Shown here one piece after another: positions 5,725 through 9,909 of a stretch of DNA of 9,909 bases. The position numbers were made by a program, and so were the translations under genes. Within the stretch, counting starts at the first letter, position 1. Every line of letters starts with the position of its first letter. Location of the stretch: assembly GCA_937858235.1 (NCBI GenBank), contig CALLZZ010000211.1:1-9909 (forward strand). Reading direction: 5' to 3'. The notes beneath the pieces are model-generated. The model saw nothing but the letters and a program-made list of their open reading frames with translations, was not told where the DNA came from and searched no databases. This DNA is from an uncultured Clostridia bacterium (GTDB lineage: Bacteria > Bacillota > Clostridia > Oscillospirales > Oscillospiraceae).

Positions 5725-7035
5725 ATGTTTTCAAAAATTCTCATCGCCAACCGGGGCGAGATTGCAGTTCGCATCATCCGCGCCTGTAAGGAAATGGGCA
5801 TCGCTACGGTGGCCGTCTACTCCCAGGCCGATGCAGATGCCCTTCATGTAGCTCTGGCAGATCAGAGCATCTGCATTGGCAGCCCTGCTGCCGCGGACAG
5901 CTATCTGAACTTGGAGCGGATTGTCAGTGCCGCCCTGGTTACCGGCGCTCAGGCCATCCATCCCGGCTATGGTTTTCTATCAGAGAACGCCGCCTTTGCT
6001 CGGCTGTGCCAGGACAACAAGCTTACCTTCATCGGTCCCACGCCGGAGGTTATGGAACTGCTCAGCGATAAGCAGAGGGCTAAGGCCGCCCTGGAACAGG
6101 CAGGCGTGCCGGTGATCCCCGGCAGTCGCATTGTTCCTGACGTACCTGCTGCCCTGGAGGCGGCGGAAGCAGTCGGGTATCCGGTAATGCTCAAGGCGCG
6201 CGCCGGTGGCGGCGGACGTGGGATTCGTCTGGTTCACAAGCCGGATGAGATAGAATCCGCCTTCCAGCTGGCGTCTCAGGAGAGCCAATCTGCCTTCGGA
6301 GATCCTACCCTGTATCTGGAAAGGTGCGTCCATCCCGCCCGGCACATTGAAGTTCAGATCTTGGCCGACGAAGCGGGAAATACCGTCTGTCTGGGGGAGC
6401 GTGACTGTTCCATCCAGCAGCACAATCAAAAACTCATCGAAGAAACCCCCTCCCCCGCGCTGTCTACCGCCCAGCGGGATACCCTGATCCGTGGCGTGAC
6501 CCAAGCCGTCTGTCAAATCGGTTACGTCAATGCTGGCACCCTGGAGTTTCTTCTGGACAACAGCGGTAACTACTACTTTATGGAGATGAATGTCCGTCTT
6601 CAGGTAGAGCACGCCGTAACAGAAATGCTCACCGGGGTAGACATCGTCAAGTGGCAGATTCGCATCGCCGCTGGGGTTTTGCTGAACTTCGCCCAGAAGG
6701 ACGTCTCCTTCCGCGGTACCGCGCTGGAATGCCGTATCAACGCTGCCGCTCCCGGAAAAGTCGGGGTACTCCATGTGCCCGGCGGCCCTTCGGTGCGATT
6801 CGACACCTATCTTTGGAGCGGACTCACCGTCTCCCCCTATTACGATGCCCTTCTCGGCAAGTTAATTGTCCACGCCGGCACCAGGGAGGAAACCATCCGA
6901 AAAATGGATGCTGCCCTCTGCGAGCTGGTGATTGAAGGGGTACCTAACAACATCGAAAAGCAGATCCGTATCATTCAGAGCGTGGGATTTCGCTCCGGAC
7001 ACTATGATCTGGACAGTTTGAACAAGGAGGGGTGA
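5725..7035 (+). CDS. accC: Biotin carboxylase subunit of acetyl-CoA carboxylase
   Basis: The 436-residue ATP-grasp enzyme carboxylates the biotin on AccB using ATP and bicarbonate. Visible are the N-terminal KILIANRGEIAVRIIRA, HPGYGFLSEN (79-88), Lys116, Lys157 followed by the Gly-rich ATP loop GGGGRG (161-166), His207, HNQKLIEE with Lys236, metal ligands Glu274 and Glu287, the active-site stretch MNVRLQVEH (Arg291, Val294, Glu295) and Arg337 in ECRINA. Two things differ from the norm: MNVRLQVEHAVTEM instead of MNTRIQVEHPVTEM, and a missing block after ECRINA, where the usual ED-P-x-x-F-x-PS segment is gone (about 7 residues). This partly explains the length below the usual 445-450. The catalytic set looks intact. 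A ribosome site AAGGAA (5710-5715) overlaps the fabZ end. Confidence 0.93.
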   Translation: MFSKILIANRGEIAVRIIRACKEMGIATVAVYSQADADALHVALADQSICIGSPAAADSYLNLERIVSAALVTGAQAIHPGYGFLSENAAFARLCQDNKLTFIGPTPEVMELLSDKQRAKAALEQAGVPVIPGSRIVPDVPAALEAAEAVGYPVMLKARAGGGGRGIRLVHKPDEIESAFQLASQESQSAFGDPTLYLERCVHPARHIEVQILADEAGNTVCLGERDCSIQQHNQKLIEETPSPALSTAQRDTLIRGVTQAVCQIGYVNAGTLEFLLDNSGNYYFMEMNVRLQVEHAVTEMLTGVDIVKWQIRIAAGVLLNFAQKDVSFRGTALECRINAAAPGKVGVLHVPGGPSVRFDTYLWSGLTVSPYYDALLGKLIVHAGTREETIRKMDAALCELVIEGVPNNIEKQIRIIQSVGFRSGHYDLDSLNKEG

Positions 7036-7042
7036 ATCAGAA

Positions 7043-7906
7043 GTGCCCTTTTATCAATTTTTATTCCGGCCCAAGAACGAGCTGGAGAAAGGCGGGCGTA
7101 CCCCAGACCCGCAGACCGCAGAGGACAGCGAGCTGGCCAAACAGTGTCCTGCCTGTGGCAGTCGTCTCCCCCTCAGCATGGTCTGGGAGCAGGCTAACAC
7201 CTGTACCTGCGGCTACCACTTCCGGATGAACGCCCGTCAGCGGCTTCAATGCATTACCGATCCCGGCAGTTTTCAGGAACGGGACGCAAATTTGACCGCC
7301 TCGGATGCCCTGGTCTTTCCGGGCTACCAAAAGAAGCTTGCCACCATGCGTACCTCCTGTCGGGAGCTAGAGGGTGTCCTCTGCGGGCGTGCCACCATCT
7401 CCAATCGTCCCTGCGCTATTTTCGTCATGGAGCCCTACTTTATGATGGGTTCGATGGGCATGGCCGTGGGGGAAAAGATCACCCGCCTGTTCGAATACGC
7501 ACAAAAAGAACGGTTACCGGTGGTAGGCTTCACCGCCTCCGGCGGAGCCCGGATGCAGGAGGGGCTGCTCTCCCTGATGCAGATGGCCAAAACCTCCGGT
7601 GCCATCCGCCAGTTCAGCGATGACGGCGGGTTTTATCTCACCATCCTCACCGATCCCACTACAGGTGGGGTTACCGCCAGCTTCGCCATGGAAGGCGACC
7701 TGATTCTGGCAGAGCCGGGGGCTACGGTAGGCTTTGCCGGGGCTCGCGTCGTCGAGCAGACCACCAAACGAAAGCTCCCCGACAATTTTCAAAAAGCAGA
7801 ATTCATGCTTCAGCACGGCTTCGTAGACGGGATTGTTTCCCGTAAAAATCAGCGGAACGTCATCGGAAAGCTGCTGGAGCTTCATAGAAGGGAGGATCAG
7901 CCGTGA
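7043..7906 (+). CDS. accD: Carboxyltransferase beta subunit of acetyl-CoA carboxylase
   Basis: The 287-residue subunit, together with AccA, moves CO2 from carboxybiotin to acetyl-CoA. An N-terminal zinc ribbon (residues 35-56) precedes a crotonase-fold carboxyltransferase domain with TASGGARMQEG (164-174), DPTTGGVTASFAM (204-216), AEPGATVGFAGARVVEQT (223-240) and LPDNFQKAEFML (245-256). The first zinc knuckle is CPAC (35-38) as usual, but the second reads C54-T-C56 rather than CxxC. The start is GTG at 7043, preceded by AAGGAGGGG (7024-7032). There is no in-frame ATG that keeps the MPFYQFLFRP N-terminus. The last 4 nt (GTGA) overlap accA. Confidence 0.92.
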   Translation: MPFYQFLFRPKNELEKGGRTPDPQTAEDSELAKQCPACGSRLPLSMVWEQANTCTCGYHFRMNARQRLQCITDPGSFQERDANLTASDALVFPGYQKKLATMRTSCRELEGVLCGRATISNRPCAIFVMEPYFMMGSMGMAVGEKITRLFEYAQKERLPVVGFTASGGARMQEGLLSLMQMAKTSGAIRQFSDDGGFYLTILTDPTTGGVTASFAMEGDLILAEPGATVGFAGARVVEQTTKRKLPDNFQKAEFMLQHGFVDGIVSRKNQRNVIGKLLELHRREDQP

Positions 7907-8703
7907 GTGCCAGTGCATATGAAAGAGTCCGGGCGGCTCGGGAGAAAAATCGCCCCACCAGTCTGGATTATATCGGAGCCCTCTTCGGTACCTTCTTGGA
8001 ATGCCATGGTGACCGACGCTTTGCCGACGACCCCGCCATTGTAGGCGGAATCGCAGAACTTCAGGGTCGACCGGTAACGGTGATCGCCATTGAGAAGGGA
8101 CACACCACCAAGGAACATCTGTACCGGAATTTCGGCGCCCCCAACCCAGAGGGGTATCGGAAAGCCCTTCGCCTCATGGGGCAGGCGGAGAAATTCCACC
8201 GGCCAGTGATCTGTTTTGTTGACACGTCCGGTGCCTTCTGCGGCATCGGTGCGGAAGAACGTGGACAGGGGCAGGCAATCGCTGAATCTATGTCTACCAT
8301 GATGGGGCTTCAAGTTCCCGTCCTCTCCATCGTTATCGGAGAGGGTGGCAGTGGCGGTGCCCTGGCACTCTGCGTAGCTGATCAGGTATGGATGCTGGAA
8401 AACGCCATCTACAGCGTGATCTCTCCCGAGGGCTGTGCCAGTATCCTGTGGAGGGACGCAGAAAAAGCAGCGGAGGCCGCAGAATGTCTGAAGTTGACAG
8501 CAGACAGTGCGTTGGAATTTGGTCTGATCGAAGAAGTGATCCCTGAGTTTCAGGGAAATCACGAACAGACCTGTGCCCTGCTTCAACAAAAAATCTCCGC
8601 CTGGCTGCACCAATCCCAATCTCTGCACTGTGGGCAATACGCCCAGCGCAGATTTAACCGATTTCGGAAGATTGGAACCGATTTTGTTCAAAACGCGAAA
8701 TGA
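7903..8703 (+). CDS. accA: Carboxyltransferase alpha subunit of acetyl-CoA carboxylase
   Basis: The 266-residue partner of AccD completes the carboxyltransferase. It shows YERVRAAREKNRPTSLDYI at the start, DTSGAFCGIGAEERGQG (107-123, CoA and biotin site region; Cys replaces the common Pro in GAYPGIG), IGEGGSGGALAL (145-156) and SPEGCASILW (174-183), all standard for AccA. The length is that of the short Gram-positive form. It starts with GTG in a GTGA overlap with the accD stop, and GGGAGG lies about 8 nt upstream. A near full-length antisense frame exists here and is not a gene. The C-terminal 40 residues or so are less conserved. Confidence 0.94.
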   Translation: MSASAYERVRAAREKNRPTSLDYIGALFGTFLECHGDRRFADDPAIVGGIAELQGRPVTVIAIEKGHTTKEHLYRNFGAPNPEGYRKALRLMGQAEKFHRPVICFVDTSGAFCGIGAEERGQGQAIAESMSTMMGLQVPVLSIVIGEGGSGGALALCVADQVWMLENAIYSVISPEGCASILWRDAEKAAEAAECLKLTADSALEFGLIEEVIPEFQGNHEQTCALLQQKISAWLHQSQSLHCGQYAQRRFNRFRKIGTDFVQNAK

Positions 8704-8714
8704 GGCAAACAACT

Positions 8715-9909
8715 ATGGAAACCGAAAAGATTGTGATCACTGGAATGGGAGCCGTCACCCCCATTGGCATCGGCGTAGATCCCTACTGGACCAGTCTGAT
8801 CCAAGGGATCTCCGGCATTGACACCATACAAAAACTGGATGTGGCAGCCCTGCCCATCAAGGTGGCTGGAGAAGTGAAAAACTTCCGCGCCAAGGATTAT
8901 ATGCCCGCCAGACTGGCAAACAGTATGGAGGACTTTATGCAGTACGCCTACGTCTCCGCTGAGGAAGCGTTAGCGTCCAGCGGCTTAGAATTAGACCCTT
9001 TGCGCACCGGTATCGTGATGAGCACTGCATTGGGTGGCCTGTGTGCCATTGAACGCACCCAGCGAAAGCTCTCCGAAGAGGGAACTCGAGTCGGCCCCAA
9101 GCTGATGTCTCGCATCCTTGGGAACATTGCGGCAGCACAGTTCGCCATCTCCCACCACATTCAAGGACCCAGCCTTACCGTTAGCACGGCCTGTGCCTCA
9201 GGGAACGATGCCATTGCCACCGCCTGCACCCTGCTGAAAGCCGGGGACACGGACACCATGGTGGTCATGGGTGGCGAATCCGGCGGCAGCGCTTTGCTGA
9301 TCCAAAGTCTGGCCCGTGCCCTGGCACTGACCAGCAATCCCGACCCCATCACCGCCTGCCGTCCCTTTGACGCCAATCGAAACGGGTTCGTCGTAGGTGA
9401 AGGCGGTGGTTCGTTGATTCTGGAGACCGAGGAGCATGCGCTGGCACGGAATGCCACCATTTTAGCAGAGATCGCCGGCTATGCCAGCAACAATGATGCC
9501 TTCCACGTTATCGCCCCCCACAACGCTGGTGATGGCGCCCGGCGTTGTATGGTCTCTGCCATGGAGCACGCTGGTCTGTCCCCCGATCAAATCGACTACA
9601 TCAACGCCCACGGTACCTCTACCGAAACGGGGGATGCCGTGGAGGTGATGGCTATCCACAGCGCACTGGGGAAGCGTGCCAAGGAGATCGGTGTCAGCTC
9701 CACCAAGGGTGCCACCGGTCATCTGATGGGTTCTGGCGGCATCACCGAAGCCATCGCCTGTGTTCAGGCTATCCGCACCGGTATTCTCCCCCCAACCCTC
9801 CACTACCAGACGCCGGATCCCCTATGTGATTTGGACGTGATCCCCAACCCCCCTCGGCATCAGGTGATTCACACTGCTATGTCCAACGCCTTCGGCTTCG
9901 GCGGGCAGA
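8715..9909 (+). CDS. fabF: Second 3-oxoacyl-ACP synthase of FabF type (partial, runs off the window)
   Basis: About 398 residues are visible, and the frame remains open at the window end. METEKIVITGMGAVTPIG is a FabF-like start. The active site is complete: Cys160 in TACASG, His299 in NAHGTST, Lys331 and His336 in STKGATGHLMG. The C-terminal gate FGFGGQ is reached, so only a few residues are missing. Its substrate is acyl-ACP plus malonyl-ACP, as for the first FabF. Sequence around residues 60-130 (RLANSMEDFMQYAYVS, TALGGLCAIERTQ) differs strongly from the first copy. Extra condensing enzymes in Firmicutes can serve unsaturated fatty acid synthesis (FabO of Enterococcus) or special lipids; I cannot tell which here. 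The ribosome site is weak (TGAGG, 8701-8705, overlapping the accA stop). Confidence 0.9.
   Translation, partial: METEKIVITGMGAVTPIGIGVDPYWTSLIQGISGIDTIQKLDVAALPIKVAGEVKNFRAKDYMPARLANSMEDFMQYAYVSAEEALASSGLELDPLRTGIVMSTALGGLCAIERTQRKLSEEGTRVGPKLMSRILGNIAAAQFAISHHIQGPSLTVSTACASGNDAIATACTLLKAGDTDTMVVMGGESGGSALLIQSLARALALTSNPDPITACRPFDANRNGFVVGEGGGSLILETEEHALARNATILAEIAGYASNNDAFHVIAPHNAGDGARRCMVSAMEHAGLSPDQIDYINAHGTSTETGDAVEVMAIHSALGKRAKEIGVSSTKGATGHLMGSGGITEAIACVQAIRTGILPPTLHYQTPDPLCDLDVIPNPPRHQVIHTAMSNAFGFGGQ

Noticed and set aside
5980..6774. 264-codon antisense frame opposite accC
   Set aside because: Same reasoning: the plus strand carries a clear biotin carboxylase and the antisense text has no family features.
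7897..8712. 271-codon antisense frame opposite accA
   Set aside because: Long but without a ribosome site or recognisable motif. It mirrors a well-conserved gene with GC-rich codon use, which readily leaves the opposite strand open.

Overview
The window carries most of a type II fatty acid synthesis (FAS-II) operon from a Gram-positive bacterium, most likely a member of the Clostridia with a GC content visibly above 50% (an Oscillospirales-like gut anaerobe is my inference). The grounds are the gene order (acpP-fabK-fabD-fabG-fabF-accB-fabZ-accC-accD-accA), the use of FabK rather than FabI as enoyl reductase, strong AGGAGG-type ribosome sites and some GTG starts.

Layout: positions 1-102 hold a possible minus-strand terminator. 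Positions 103-490 hold two gene remnants on the minus strand. One is the N-terminal DNA-binding part of a MerR-family regulator, broken by a nonsense codon. The other is the C-terminal end of a polysaccharide-deacetylase-like protein, joined to the first at a perfect 14-bp palindrome. Positions 491-811 are a divergent intergenic region. It contains a MerR-type promoter (19-bp spacer with a dyad) for the remnant, and the probable operon promoter (TTGACA, 17 bp, extended -10) followed by two tandem 17-bp palindrome-like sites that look like a repressor operator.

From 812 to the end, eleven plus-strand genes follow with almost no gaps, several overlapping or sharing stop and ribosome-binding sequences. 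The products form one pathway. AccB, AccC, AccD and AccA make malonyl-CoA, and FabD moves malonyl to the acyl carrier protein. FabF condenses, FabG reduces, FabZ dehydrates and FabK reduces the enoyl group. A second FabF-type condensing enzyme starts at 8715 and runs off the window edge. No fabH, fabI, fabA, biotin ligase or local intact regulator (FapR or FabT type) is present.

This is mostly a well-known system. The points worth a second look are the operator and promoter architecture in front of acpP, the decayed MerR/deacetylase chimera, a short deletion in a conserved loop of AccC, an altered zinc ribbon in AccD, a GFSLGE nucleophile elbow in FabD, and the second condensing enzyme.
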